From the NCBI RefSeq assembly GCF_003028575.1, contig NZ_PYUD01000001.1:682001-746000 (forward strand): DNA of 64,000 bases. Direction: 5' to 3'. Below, one piece after another: positions 34,631 through 43,088 of the stretch. Below the pieces are notes generated by a model. That model searched no databases. It saw only the letters and a list, made by a program, of their open reading frames with translations, and was not told where the DNA came from. Numbering within the stretch: the first letter of the stretch is position 1; each line of letters starts with the position of its first letter. Source of the DNA: Halomonas urumqiensis (lineage in GTDB: Bacteria; Pseudomonadota; Gammaproteobacteria; Pseudomonadales; Halomonadaceae). Position numbers and translations under genes: made by a program.

Positions 34631-35917
34631 ATGATCATTGTGGCAACGGCTTTCTTCATGCTCCTGTTTCTTGGCATGCCGGTAGGCATCGTGCTCGGTG
34701 TGGCCGGCATGGTGGGCATCCTGGATATGGGGGGTGGTCACTTCCTGGCCATGGTGCCGGACCGTTTCTTCTCCGGCCTCAACCTCTTCCCGTTTCTCGC
34801 CATGCCGTTCTTCATCCTGGCCGGCGAGATCATGAATCGCTCGGGTCTGACCATGAATCTGGTCAACTTCGCCCAGGCTCTGGTGGGCTGGCTGCGCGGT
34901 GGCATGGCGCATTCCAACATGCTCGCCTCGGTGATGTTCGCCGGCCTCACCGGCTCGGCGACCGCTGATGCCGCCGCCTTCGGTAACACCCTGGTGCCTG
35001 CCATGAAAAAGGCCGGCTACAGTGGTCCTTATGCCTGCGCTGTCACCGCTGCCGGCTCGATCATCGGGCCGATCATTCCGCCCTCTACGCTGGCCATCAT
35101 CTACGGCTCGCTGATGGGCGTCTCGATTGCCGGTTTGTTCGCTGCGGGTATCATCCCCGGGCTGTTGCTATGCTTGGTGTGCATGTGCCTGATCGCCGCC
35201 ACGGCTCGCCGGCTCAACCTTCCCAAGGACGACCGTGGCCCCAGCCTGTCGCGTATCCTCAAGGAGTTCCGCCGTAGCCTGCTGGCACTGATCCTCCCGG
35301 TCTTCATCCTGGCTTCCATTCTCACCGGCATCACCACCCCGACCGAGGCAGCGGCACTGGCGGTGTTCTATGCGCTGTTCATCGGGGTGTTCGTCTACCG
35401 CAACGTTAGACTGCGCGACCTCTACGCCATGCTCGCGCGTACGGCCCTGATCACCGGCATCATCTTTCTGATCATTGCCTCGGCATCGATCCTGGGCTGG
35501 TGGATGACCTTCAACCAGATTCCCCAGTTGATCGCCAGCGGTTTCCTGTCCATTTCGCAAGATCCGCATGTGATCGTCGGCATGATCGTCGCGATGCTGC
35601 TGTTCATCGGACTGTTCATGGACATCAACGCCGCACTGATCATTCTTGCCCCGGTACTGGCCCCGCTGTCGCTGGCCATCGGCCTGGAGCCCGTGCATGC
35701 CGGCATGATCATCATCCTGTCGTTGACCATTTCGCTCATGACGCCGCCAGTAGGCGCCTGCCTTTTCGTGCTGGCCTCGGTGACCGGAGAACGCATCGAA
35801 GCCATCACACGCTCTCTGTGGCCATTCATCCTGGCCCAGCTCCTGGTGCTGATCGTTACTGCCTATTGGCAGCCGATCACACTATTCATCCCGAGAATGC
35901 TCGGACTGGCTAACTAG
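34631..35917 (+). CDS. TRAP transporter large permease (DctM type)
   Basis: 428 residues and about twelve membrane helices. Family landmarks are 'LAMPFFILAGEIMNRSGLT', 'SVMFAGLTGSATADAAAFGN', 'GSIIGPIIPPSTLAIIYGSL' and 'GITTPTEAAALAVFYALFIG'. It is the sodium-coupled transport subunit. It follows the small permease by 11 bp and precedes the binding protein by 32 bp, the complete and usual TRAP set. The final residues end at the membrane as expected, with no truncation. Confidence 0.93.
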   Translation: MIIVATAFFMLLFLGMPVGIVLGVAGMVGILDMGGGHFLAMVPDRFFSGLNLFPFLAMPFFILAGEIMNRSGLTMNLVNFAQALVGWLRGGMAHSNMLASVMFAGLTGSATADAAAFGNTLVPAMKKAGYSGPYACAVTAAGSIIGPIIPPSTLAIIYGSLMGVSIAGLFAAGIIPGLLLCLVCMCLIAATARRLNLPKDDRGPSLSRILKEFRRSLLALILPVFILASILTGITTPTEAAALAVFYALFIGVFVYRNVRLRDLYAMLARTALITGIIFLIIASASILGWWMTFNQIPQLIASGFLSISQDPHVIVGMIVAMLLFIGLFMDINAALIILAPVLAPLSLAIGLEPVHAGMIIILSLTISLMTPPVGACLFVLASVTGERIEAITRSLWPFILAQLLVLIVTAYWQPITLFIPRMLGLAN

Positions 35918-35949
35918 TGCCAACCCTTCGACCCACCGAGGAGACCACC

Positions 35950-36990
35950 ATGACCAACAACAATCGGACACCTCTCGTTGCTGCGATATTGACCCTGAGC
36001 ATGGCGGCAAGCGTCACGGCGCAGGCCAATACGACCCTGCGCATCGCCCACCTGAACCCGCCGGAGCCGACCAGCAGTCACTCCGCCGCCATGGTGGCGG
36101 TATTCAAGCAACTCGTGGAGACCGCCACCAGCGGCGAGATACAGGTCGAGGGCTATCCCTCCGGGCAGCTCGGTGACGATGCCAATGCCATCAACCAGGT
36201 CAGCCAGGGGATCGTCGAGTCCTCCATCTCCTCGGCTGGCGGTGTTGCCGAGCACTACCCGCGAATCGGTATCTTCGACATTCCCTTCGCCTTCCCCAAC
36301 ATCGGGGTGGCAACGGACGTGATCGATCTATCCAGCGATTTCGGCCAGCAACTCGCCGCCGACATGGAAGCGGAAACCTCGGGTCTGAAAGTGATCGGCT
36401 TGTTGGATAGTGGTGGTTTCTTCCACTTCACCAACTCACAGCGTCCCATCGAGAGCATCGAGGACATGGAGGGCTTGCGCGTTCGCACCATGACCCTCGA
36501 TACCCACGAAACCATGATCAACTCACTGGGGGGGGAAGCCACGCCGATCTCCTGGTCGGAGGTCTACACGGCGCTGCAGACGGGCGTGGCCGATGGCCAG
36601 ATGAACCCGATCCTGCAAACCTCGTTCGCCAACTTCGAGGAAGTACAGCAGTACATGACGATCAGCAACCACCTCATCACACCCTATGTGTGGCTGATCA
36701 ACGATGCCTTCTACGAAGGGCTTTCCGAAGAGCACCAGAAGGTGATCGACTGGGCCTCGAAGGTGGCCGTGGATGCCGGACGCGCGATGTCACGGATCAT
36801 CGAAGCCTCAGACGAAGGGCTGCCCAAGCTGGCGGAGGGAATGGAGATCAATACCTTGAGCAGCGAACAGCGCCAGGCATTCATCGACGCCAGCCAGCCG
36901 GCGGTGCTCGACACCATCGAAAGCCAGTACGGAGAGGAGGGCGTGGCCCTGCTCGATAGCCTGATGGAATCCATCGAACAGGCTCAGTGA
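35950..36990 (+). CDS. TRAP transporter substrate-binding protein (DctP type)
   Basis: From ATG 35950, with GAGGAGACC upstream, 346 residues including a Sec signal peptide ('LVAAILTLSMAASVTAQA', cleavage probably after residue 26). The DctP fold is clear: 'LRIAHLNPPEPTSSHSAAMV', 'EGYPSGQLGDDANAINQVSQ', 'GLRVRTMTLDTHETMINSLGGEATPI' and 'VYTALQTGVADGQMNP'. The conserved Arg of the 'R.mt' strand, which binds the substrate carboxylate in this family, is present (GLRVRTM). It completes the TRAP system. A strong intrinsic terminator lies 25 bp after the stop. Confidence 0.93.
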   Translation: MTNNNRTPLVAAILTLSMAASVTAQANTTLRIAHLNPPEPTSSHSAAMVAVFKQLVETATSGEIQVEGYPSGQLGDDANAINQVSQGIVESSISSAGGVAEHYPRIGIFDIPFAFPNIGVATDVIDLSSDFGQQLAADMEAETSGLKVIGLLDSGGFFHFTNSQRPIESIEDMEGLRVRTMTLDTHETMINSLGGEATPISWSEVYTALQTGVADGQMNPILQTSFANFEEVQQYMTISNHLITPYVWLINDAFYEGLSEEHQKVIDWASKVAVDAGRAMSRIIEASDEGLPKLAEGMEINTLSSEQRQAFIDASQPAVLDTIESQYGEEGVALLDSLMESIEQAQ

Positions 36991-37014
36991 GACGCTTGCT
37001 GAAAACGTCATGAC

Positions 37015-37051
37015 CACGGCTCCCTGGCGTCCAAGACGCCAGGGAGCCGTG
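37015..37051. terminator. Strong hairpin after the TRAP operon
   Basis: A perfect 16-bp stem at 37015-37030 and 37036-37051 with a 5-base loop, GC-rich (ends CACGGC and GCCGTG). No long T tract follows on the plus strand. It lies between convergent units and can stop transcription from both sides. Confidence 0.7.
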
Positions 37052-37074
37052 CATTGACGGGCCACGAGCGAAAG

Positions 37075-37097
37075 GCGGGGCCGATTGCCGGCCCCGC
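37075..37097 (-). terminator. GC-rich hairpin after the DUF7282 gene
   Basis: GCGGGGCC (37075-37082) pairs with GGCCCCGC (37090-37097) across a 7-base loop. On the minus strand it is 25 bp past the DUF7282 stop and is followed by CTTTCG, a weak T-rich stretch. Likely terminator for the leftward gene. Confidence 0.45.
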
Positions 37098-37122
37098 ACG
37101 TGGTATTGCCGTCTATGCGGAG

Positions 37123-37557
37123 TTACTGAGCGGTGATGGTGGTCATCACCAGGTCGCCGTCCACCCGTATCGGGCCGTCTTCGGAGGCACCCAGGGTGTA
37201 CTCGAAAATACCTGTCTGCATGCCGCCTTCCTCGCTGTGAACCATCAGCATCAGGGGTTCCCCGGCGCTGACTTCCTCGGTCAGAATCGCCGTCACGTCC
37301 ATGTTGTCACCGGCCTTGAGCGGCGCGTAACCGACCACCGGGCCGGGTTTGCGGGCTTCGTCGGTGCGGTGCACCACCAGCCATCCATTCTGGTCGGCGA
37401 CGATCTTCTCCGCCGAGACCGTGCCGCCGGAGACGGACTGATCATCGGCCCAGACCTCCGGGTGCATGTCCGAGTGCATGTCCGCCTGGGCCAGGGAGGC
37501 ACCGGCGAGCAGAGAGGCGGTCACAAATGCGCTTGCCACGAGCTTATTCATCTTCAT
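37123..37557 (-). CDS. Secreted DUF7282-type protein, probable ECF sigma target
   Basis: 144 residues with a Sec signal peptide (to about residue 26, '...LLAGASLAQA'). The mature part starts with a Met/His-rich 'DMHSDMHPEVW' and continues with the beta-sandwich pattern of DUF7282: 'VSGGTVSAEKIVADQNGWLVVHRTDE', 'PVVGYAPLKAG', 'EPLMLMVHSEEGG' and 'EDGPIRVDGDLV'. Function is unknown. Related proteins are common in haloarchaea and halophilic bacteria, often extracellular. The start has AAGGAGAG upstream. Its promoter shares the sequence GCAACCTTCC with that of the neighbouring sigma/anti-sigma operon, so it is probably activated by that sigma factor, perhaps in response to oxidative or envelope stress. 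Confidence 0.75.
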   Translation of the reverse strand: MKMNKLVASAFVTASLLAGASLAQADMHSDMHPEVWADDQSVSGGTVSAEKIVADQNGWLVVHRTDEARKPGPVVGYAPLKAGDNMDVTAILTEEVSAGEPLMLMVHSEEGGMQTGIFEYTLGASEDGPIRVDGDLVMTTITAQ

Positions 37558-37620
37558 TCTCTCCTTGCTGTCTGGGCACGACCCACCAGGTGGAAGGTGT
37601 ATCGGTGAGTCTGCCCATAG

Positions 37621-37647
37621 CTACGGAGTGCGAGCGAGGAAGGTTGC
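37621..37647 (-). promoter_or_regulatory. Candidate ECF promoter of the DUF7282 gene
   Basis: Read on the minus strand: GCAACC (37647-37642), a 16-base spacer beginning TTCC, then CGTAG (37625-37621). The same -35 sequence and the same spacer to CG occur before the sigma operon. The -35 lies about 88 bp from the start codon. Confidence 0.55.
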
Positions 37648-37664
37648 AGCCTGATGGAAAAAAT

Positions 37665-38417
37665 TCACAGGCGCTGTTGAGGTACCTGCTGGCCGGTGGG
37701 GTAGAGGAAACCGTGGATCGCCGGTGACGTGGGCTGGCCGGTGGGCGAGCCGCCCAGGGGCTCGATGCTGATGCCGAACGTCGCCTGCCTGAGCAGGTCG
37801 GGGTCGTAGTCACGCAGGGCGGCGGCATCCAGCGTCAGATCCGCGTTGAGCACGCCTACCGAGCGGGGGTCGGGGCCGAGTGAATCCTCCTTGATCCACA
37901 GCTGGTAGGAACGGTCGGGGAGCGGTTCGGCGCTGACCGGCAGCACGTTCAGCTGCCGGCGGTTCAGGTCGACGGAGAGCATGAAGGCCGGTTGCTGGTC
38001 GTTTTGCTGGAACACGGCAACGAAAGGGGGCTCCTGCGGTGACTGGCCGACTGGCGTGAGCAGCAGGATCGCCAGCGCCAGTGCCGCGGCGCTGGCAAGG
38101 CCGGTACTCCATTGCCAGATTCTGAGCCGCTTGTGGAGCAAGGCGACCTGGGCGTTCGTCGCCTCGCTTTCGGGCCTTTCCCCGGGGGCTTCCAGTGCCT
38201 CGATGCGGCGCTCGATGCTCCCCAGCAGCCACGGGTCGGGGGTCACCGGCCGCACCTCATCGCCCAGTGGCGCAAGGCGCGCTTCCCAGTCGAGAATCAG
38301 GGCGTCCAGTTCGGGCTCATGATCACGACGACGCGCCACCCAGGCCCGCTCGTCGGCCTCCAGAGTGCCGAGCACGAACTCCGCCGCCAGCATGTCGAGA
38401 TCGTCACGGTCGGTCAT
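37665..38417 (-). CDS. RskA-family anti-sigma factor
   Basis: From ATG 38417 the product has 250 residues: an N-terminal sigma-binding helix bundle ('DLDMLAAEFVLGTLEADERAWVARR'), one membrane helix at about 103-120 ('STGLASAAALALAILLL') and a periplasmic RskA C-terminal domain ('LSVDLNRRQLNVLPVSAE', 'SYQLWIKED', 'FGISIEPLGGSPTGQP'). No zinc-binding HxxxCxxC motif is seen. It should hold the adjacent sigma factor at the membrane until a signal triggers release. The start overlaps the sigma stop as ATGA, with AAGGGG upstream; a GTG at 38429 is less likely. Confidence 0.88.
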   Translation of the reverse strand: MTDRDDLDMLAAEFVLGTLEADERAWVARRRDHEPELDALILDWEARLAPLGDEVRPVTPDPWLLGSIERRIEALEAPGERPESEATNAQVALLHKRLRIWQWSTGLASAAALALAILLLTPVGQSPQEPPFVAVFQQNDQQPAFMLSVDLNRRQLNVLPVSAEPLPDRSYQLWIKEDSLGPDPRSVGVLNADLTLDAAALRDYDPDLLRQATFGISIEPLGGSPTGQPTSPAIHGFLYPTGQQVPQQRL

Positions 38418-39025
38418 GATGCCAGACACCCCTTGAGTTGCTTGAGCGCGCGATGCAGCCAGCTTTTCACCGTGCCCAGCGGCTCATCGAAATGCGCGGC
38501 CAGTTCCGACCTCGACCAGCCATCGAGATAGGCCAGCCGCACCATGTCCTGGCGATCCTTCTCGAGTTCTTCAAGGCATTGATCGAGGCGCCGGGATTGC
38601 TGCTCATGGTGCAATCGATCAAGGGCGGTGGGCTCGGTCGAGGGCGTGTGGTCCAGGGCGTCTTCACTTTCCATGCGCTTGGTGGGCTGTCGGCGCACTT
38701 CGTCGATGGCACGGTGACGGGCGATGGTCACCATCCAGGTGATCGGCGAGGCCCGCCCGGCATCGAACTGGCTGGCTTTCTGCCAGATATTGACAAAGGC
38801 CTCCTGTACCACGTCATCGGCAAGCCCCTTGTTCGGCAAGATACGCAGTACCGTGCCGTAGAGTTTCGCCGAGGTGGCCTCGTAAAGCAGCGCGAAGGCC
38901 TTGCGGTCCTTTTGCGCCACGCGATGCAGCAGGCCGTTGAGCCGTTCGATAGAGGAAGCGGGTGACGAGTCGGACGAGGTCGAAGCCCCGGCGGGTGTCG
39001 AGGAAGACCATGAGGCGTCTGGCAT
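38414..39025 (-). CDS. ECF-type RNA polymerase sigma factor (SigK-like)
   Basis: 203 residues. After a Ser/Pro/Ala-rich N-terminus of about 25 residues come region 2 ('DRKAFALLYEATSAKLYGTVLRILPN', 'ADDVVQEAFVNIWQKASQFD', 'WMVTIARHRAIDEVRR') and region 4 ('QDMVRLAYLDGWSRSELAAHFDEPLGTVKSWLHRALKQLKG'). This fits the ECF group that pairs with RskA anti-sigma factors. It is translationally coupled to the anti-sigma gene. A GCAACC-16-CGCC sequence about 85 bp upstream suggests autoregulation, shared with the DUF7282 gene. Confidence 0.92.
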   Translation of the reverse strand: MPDASWSSSTPAGASTSSDSSPASSIERLNGLLHRVAQKDRKAFALLYEATSAKLYGTVLRILPNKGLADDVVQEAFVNIWQKASQFDAGRASPITWMVTIARHRAIDEVRRQPTKRMESEDALDHTPSTEPTALDRLHHEQQSRRLDQCLEELEKDRQDMVRLAYLDGWSRSELAAHFDEPLGTVKSWLHRALKQLKGCLAS

Positions 39026-39086
39026 GCGCGGTGCCCTGGTGATGTGGCCCGATGGGAAGACGTTGGGAGCCCTGCATGGCCGTGGC

Positions 39087-39112
39087 GGCGTCCCGTTTAT
39101 AGGGAAGGTTGC
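39087..39112 (-). promoter_or_regulatory. Candidate autoregulated ECF promoter of the sigma/anti-sigma operon
   Basis: On the minus strand: GGCGGCAACCTTCC with GCAACC at 39112-39107, a 16-base spacer, then CGCC (39090-39087). Ten bases, GCAACCTTCC, are identical to the DUF7282 upstream site, and both sites lie 85-88 bp from their start codons. Confidence 0.5.
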
Positions 39113-39173
39113 CGCCTTGGTGCCTCGCGGGTCAAGCCGGCTCTGCCGGAATTGGCGTTGCCGGGGTGGGTGT

Positions 39174-40106
39174 TCAGCTCACCCTTTCCCTGGGCACCGT
39201 GCGCAGGTGGCTTGCCGTCTGGCCGCCGGGAAGGTCGGCGATCAGGTCGGCGGCGGCGAGCAGCCGCGGCAGATCGATGCCGGTGACCACGCCACCGCCC
39301 TGCAGGGCGTAGAGCAGGTCTTCGGTGGCGGTGTTGCCGGTGGCGCCGGGAGCGAAGGGGCAGCCGCCCAGGCCCGCGCAGGCGGTATCCACGGCGGTGG
39401 CGCCATGGTGGATGGCGAATAGCGCGTTGGCCACGCCCATGCCGAAGGTGTCGTGGCCGTGAAAGGCCCATTCGAGGCCAGGGCGGGCATGGCGTTCGCG
39501 CAGCCGGGTGAAGTGGTCGGCTACCTGGTAGGGGCTGGCGCGGCCGGTGGTGTCGCACATCGCCACTTCCACCGGCAGTTCGCCGACCAGCGTCAGGGCC
39601 TTGTCGAGCACGCGATCGACCTGCTGCCAGCTCACGGTGCCGTCGAAGGGGCAATCGAAGCTGGTGCCGAGATCCAGGCGCAGCCGGGTGCCTTCGCTTT
39701 CGCGAAGGCGCGCGATCACCCGCCCCAGGTCCTCGAGGGATTCGTCCACGCCACGCCGCACGTTGCTGCGGTTGTGCGCTTCCGACACCGAGACCACGTA
39801 GACCACTTCGCGGATCCCGTGATCAAGTGCCAGCTCGGCGCCCTTGAGGTTGGGAACCAGCGCGGAGAGGCGCAGTTCCGGACGCTCGGCGAAGGCGGCG
39901 ACGAGCTCGCCGGTGTCGGCCATCTGGGGAATGGCCCTGGGGCTGACGAAGGAGCCGATTTCCAGGCGGGTGACGCCGGCATCGACCAGCGCCTGGATGC
40001 AGCGCTGCTTGTCCTGGGTGGGAAGCGGGGCCTGGATCGATTGGAAGCCGTCGCGCGGGGCGACTTCGACGACGTCGACCCGGGCTGGCGGATTAAGCGA
40101 TGTCAT
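39174..40106 (-). CDS. Hydroxymethylglutaryl-CoA lyase family protein
   Basis: From ATG 40106, with GGAGG upstream, 310 residues. An HMGL/DRE-TIM barrel: 'EVAPRDGFQSIQAPL' (canonical APRDGLQNE with two changes), 'LEIGSFVSPRAIPQMADT', 'FHGHDTFGMGVANAL' (metal His pair) and 'CAGLGGCPFAPGATGNTATED' with the catalytic Cys in GLGGCPF. The type reaction is cleavage of 3-hydroxy-3-methylglutaryl-CoA to acetyl-CoA and acetoacetate; related enzymes cleave other 3-hydroxy-acyl-CoAs. It is the last gene of an operon with a CoA-transferase and a TRAP transporter, so an imported acid is probably activated with CoA and then split here. Confidence 0.87.
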   Translation of the reverse strand: MTSLNPPARVDVVEVAPRDGFQSIQAPLPTQDKQRCIQALVDAGVTRLEIGSFVSPRAIPQMADTGELVAAFAERPELRLSALVPNLKGAELALDHGIREVVYVVSVSEAHNRSNVRRGVDESLEDLGRVIARLRESEGTRLRLDLGTSFDCPFDGTVSWQQVDRVLDKALTLVGELPVEVAMCDTTGRASPYQVADHFTRLRERHARPGLEWAFHGHDTFGMGVANALFAIHHGATAVDTACAGLGGCPFAPGATGNTATEDLLYALQGGGVVTGIDLPRLLAAADLIADLPGGQTASHLRTVPRERVS

Positions 40107-40156
40107 GGATGAGCCTCCGTGATGCGGTGGGCCTGGGGGGTTGTCGGTACTGGCGC

Positions 40157-40678
40157 TCAGCCATGGGCAACGTCCTCCTCGTTGTCGGGGTCGCTCAGGC
40201 GTTTGAATGCACTGAAGGCGTCGATCAGGAACTGCAGACCCAGGGCGGCGAAGCCGATCGGCATCAGTGCGTAGGGATACACCATGGGCGTTCCCAGTGC
40301 GCTCGAGACGCGCTCGCCGTACTCGAAGGCCTGCATCGCCATGATGCCGCCGCGCCACACCAGGATGACGCAGAACACGACACCGAGCAGCCCGGTGATC
40401 AGTTCGATGATGCCACGAGCCTTCAGCGGCAGCTTGTCCTTGAAGTAAGTGATGCGGATATGGGCGTCATGGCGCTGGGCCTCGGCGGCGCCGATCACGG
40501 CCAGGTAGACCAGCAGGAAGGAGTTGATCTCCAGGCTCCAGCTAGTGGGGGCCGTGAAGGCGTAGCGCATGATGGCGTCGTAGCAGATCGACGCCATCAT
40601 GAACACCAGTACCGCCATCGAGGTCCCGCGCAGGACGGCCATCAGGCCGTCCCAGCAACGCATGGCAGTCGAAGACAT
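40157..40678 (-). CDS. TRAP transporter small permease (DctQ type)
   Basis: From ATG 40678, with GGAG upstream, 173 residues and four membrane helices ('TSMAVLVFMMASICYDAIMRY', 'EINSFLLVYLAVIGAAEAQR', 'GIIELITGLLGVVFCVILVWR', 'YPYALMPIGFAALGLQFLIDA'). 'RHDAHIRI' is the conserved loop after helix 2. It follows the binding protein by 11 bp and precedes the HMG-CoA lyase gene by 50 bp. An upstream in-frame start exists but would overlap the binding-protein gene by about 190 bp, so it is rejected. Confidence 0.9.
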   Translation of the reverse strand: MSSTAMRCWDGLMAVLRGTSMAVLVFMMASICYDAIMRYAFTAPTSWSLEINSFLLVYLAVIGAAEAQRHDAHIRITYFKDKLPLKARGIIELITGLLGVVFCVILVWRGGIMAMQAFEYGERVSSALGTPMVYPYALMPIGFAALGLQFLIDAFSAFKRLSDPDNEEDVAHG

Positions 40679-40689
40679 GGGCAGCTCCC

Positions 40690-41736
40690 TCACGCCTGAC
40701 CAAGGGCCAGGGCAATGGCACGATCGCCGACCTCCTGGCCGACCTCTTCCTTCCACATGTCCCAAACCTCTTCGACCCCGGCGTTGAAGGTGTCGAGGTC
40801 CTCCTCGGTCGGTTCGATGATCTCGATACCGGCTTCCTCGACCATCGGCCAGTACTCGTTGGGGTAGATGTCGTTGTTGCAATGGTCGATGAAGTTGGCG
40901 TCGTACCAGTCGGCGGCCTGCTGAATGATTGCGCGGGTCTCGTCGTCGAGACGATCCCAGGTGTCACGCAGCATGAATGGCGCTACCGAGAAGCCGGTGA
41001 TCGGCAGCTTGTAACAGTACTGCAGCTGCTCCTGGAGACTGCGCCCGATGATTGTCGATATGTTGAAGATGCCGGCATCCACCGTGCCACGCTGCAGCGC
41101 CATGTAGGTCTCGGAGGAGGGAATGCGCGTGGCGCCGACATTGTATTTCTCGAACGCCTGTGTGGCTTCGAAGCCGACGATGCGGATCTTCTTGCCGCGC
41201 ACATCGTCGAGATTACGAATCGGACTGCCCTCGGTGCTCCACAGGTATTCCGGCTCCAGGATGCCGCCGCCGGAGGTGAGCATGTAGAGGTTCTCTTCGG
41301 CCAGCACCTCGTTGATCAGTTCCATCAGTGGGCTGCCCTGGCGCAGGCGCTCGGGGTTGCGATAGAGCTCGCCCACCACGCCGGGCAAGCCAGTGACACC
41401 GAGGATCGGGATCGAGCGGGTGATGTAGGAGAAGGTGTGGAACATGAAGTCGATGCTGCGAGCACGCAGCGCCGGCAACTGTTCGTCGACCTTGAGCAAC
41501 TGGCCCGAATCGTGGAAGTCCACGTTCAGTAGGTCACCGCCGTTCTCCTGGAGCATTTCGACGAAACGGTTTGAGCCGTAGGTCAGGGCCTTGTAGGAGT
41601 CCGGCAGGTAGGTGACGCCGGTGAGGGTGGTGGCGGCCATGCTGCGCGGCGCCAGCAGGCTCTGGGTGCCGAACAGGGTAGCGCCGGCGGTGGCGAAGGT
41701 GCCGTACTTGAGTACTTGGCGACGGGTCAAGCTCAT
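40690..41736 (-). CDS. TRAP transporter substrate-binding protein with Tat signal
   Basis: 348 residues. The N-terminus has a twin-arginine motif ('LTRRQVLKYG') before a hydrophobic stretch and 'SMAA', so export by Tat is likely, in contrast to the Sec-exported DctP encoded at 35950. The fold follows the DctP family: 'SGQLLKVDEQLPALRARSIDFMF', 'KKIRIVGFEATQAFEKYNVGATRIPSSE' and 'MALQRGTVDAGIFNIST'. It belongs to the operon of CoA-transferase, DctM, this gene, DctQ and HMG-CoA lyase. The substrate is probably a branched hydroxy-dicarboxylate; this is inferred from the enzymes only. Confidence 0.88.
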   Translation of the reverse strand: MSLTRRQVLKYGTFATAGATLFGTQSLLAPRSMAATTLTGVTYLPDSYKALTYGSNRFVEMLQENGGDLLNVDFHDSGQLLKVDEQLPALRARSIDFMFHTFSYITRSIPILGVTGLPGVVGELYRNPERLRQGSPLMELINEVLAEENLYMLTSGGGILEPEYLWSTEGSPIRNLDDVRGKKIRIVGFEATQAFEKYNVGATRIPSSETYMALQRGTVDAGIFNISTIIGRSLQEQLQYCYKLPITGFSVAPFMLRDTWDRLDDETRAIIQQAADWYDANFIDHCNNDIYPNEYWPMVEEAGIEIIEPTEEDLDTFNAGVEEVWDMWKEEVGQEVGDRAIALALGQA

Positions 41737-41788
41737 GGTGTGTCTCCTGCTTGTTGTTGTGAAGTAGGATTTACGATTTACACCGGCC

Positions 41789-43078
41789 CTACATCAGGCT
41801 CGGTAACCACAGGCTGAGGCTTGGGAAGAACACGAACAGCATCAGCACGAGGAACTGCACGGCGACGAAAGGCAGCGAGCTCTTGATGATTTCCTCGATC
41901 GAGAGCTCGGGGCACACGCCTCGCAACGCATAGAGGTTAAGCCCCACCGGCGGGGTGACCACGGCGATCTCCAGGTTCAGCACCATGACGATGCCGAACC
42001 ACAACGGGTCGTAGCCGAGTGCTGTGATCAGCGGCAGCAGCACAGGCGTTGTCACCACGATCAGCGAGACGGCATCGACGATCATGCCCAGTAGTATCAG
42101 CAGCAGCATCACCGCCAGGAGTATCGCCCAGGCCGGCAGGCCCGAGGCGGTGAGGGTCTCGGTGAGCAGTTGCGGTACCCGCACCATGTTGAGGTAGTCG
42201 CCGAAGATCTTGGCGCAACCGATGATCAACAGGATGGCGCCGCTGATGCGCGCCGTGGTGCCGAGAATCTGCAGGAATTTCGCCCAGGAGAGGCTGCGAA
42301 ACACCAGGGTGGCGATCAGGAAGGCACCGGCGGCACCGATGCCGGCGGCCTCGCTGGGGGTGGCAAGGCCTGAGTAGATCGAGCCGAGCACGGCCACCAC
42401 CAGCAGCGCGGCGTGCCAGATGTTGGCCAGGCTGACCCAGCGCTCCTTCCAGGTGAAACGCTCTTCGCTGGCCGGTGCCTCGGAGGGGTTCAAGCGCACG
42501 CGTATATAGATGAACAGCGACAGGGCAAGCGCCAGCACGATACCGGGCACGATACCGCCGATGAACAGGTCCGCCACCGAAACGCTGGACACCGCGCCAT
42601 AGATGATGAAAGGCACACTGGGGGGAATCAGCATGGCAAGTGCCCCGGCGCTGACCACCGCACCGGCGGCAAGGGAGCGGCTGTAGCCGCGCTGGAGCAT
42701 CTGCGGCACGGCGATGGAGCCCACCGCGGCGACCCCGGCAAGGCTGACCCCGGAGACCGCGCCGAACATCGCCGAGGCGCCCACCGAGGAGATCGCCAGG
42801 CTACCGCGCAGCCAGTTCAGCCAGCGCACAGCGGCGGTGAACAGGCTCGAGCCGACGGGGGTTGCACCCAGGAAGTTGCCCATCAGGATGAACAGCGGCA
42901 GGGCGATCAGCTCGAAGGCGTTGAGCTGGCCGAACAGCGACGAAGGTGCAAAGAAGAACGCCAGCGACCCACGGGCCATGTACAGCCCGATCAGCCCGGA
43001 GAGCCCCAGGGCCAGGAAGATGGGAAAGCCGACGGTGATCAGTACCACCAGCACGGCCAGAACGATGATCGGATCCAT
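41789..43078 (-). CDS. TRAP transporter large permease (DctM type)
   Basis: 429 residues, about twelve membrane helices, with DctM landmarks 'FELIALPLFILMGNFLG', 'SVGASAMFGAVSGVSLAGVAAVG', 'GALAMLIPPSVPFIIYGAVS' and 'GLATPSEAAGIGAAGAFLIA'. It is the sodium-coupled channel of the second TRAP system in the window. It lies 10 bp after the CoA-transferase and 52 bp before the binding protein gene. The order DctM-DctP-DctQ differs from the first TRAP system (DctQ-DctM-DctP). Confidence 0.93.
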   Translation of the reverse strand: MDPIIVLAVLVVLITVGFPIFLALGLSGLIGLYMARGSLAFFFAPSSLFGQLNAFELIALPLFILMGNFLGATPVGSSLFTAAVRWLNWLRGSLAISSVGASAMFGAVSGVSLAGVAAVGSIAVPQMLQRGYSRSLAAGAVVSAGALAMLIPPSVPFIIYGAVSSVSVADLFIGGIVPGIVLALALSLFIYIRVRLNPSEAPASEERFTWKERWVSLANIWHAALLVVAVLGSIYSGLATPSEAAGIGAAGAFLIATLVFRSLSWAKFLQILGTTARISGAILLIIGCAKIFGDYLNMVRVPQLLTETLTASGLPAWAILLAVMLLLILLGMIVDAVSLIVVTTPVLLPLITALGYDPLWFGIVMVLNLEIAVVTPPVGLNLYALRGVCPELSIEEIIKSSLPFVAVQFLVLMLFVFFPSLSLWLPSLM

Positions 43079-43088
43079 GGTCGTTTCC

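Noticed and set aside
39453..40112. A 219-codon plus-strand frame opposite the HMG-CoA lyase gene
   Set aside because: The minus-strand gene has all HMGL motifs and a ribosome site; this frame has neither.
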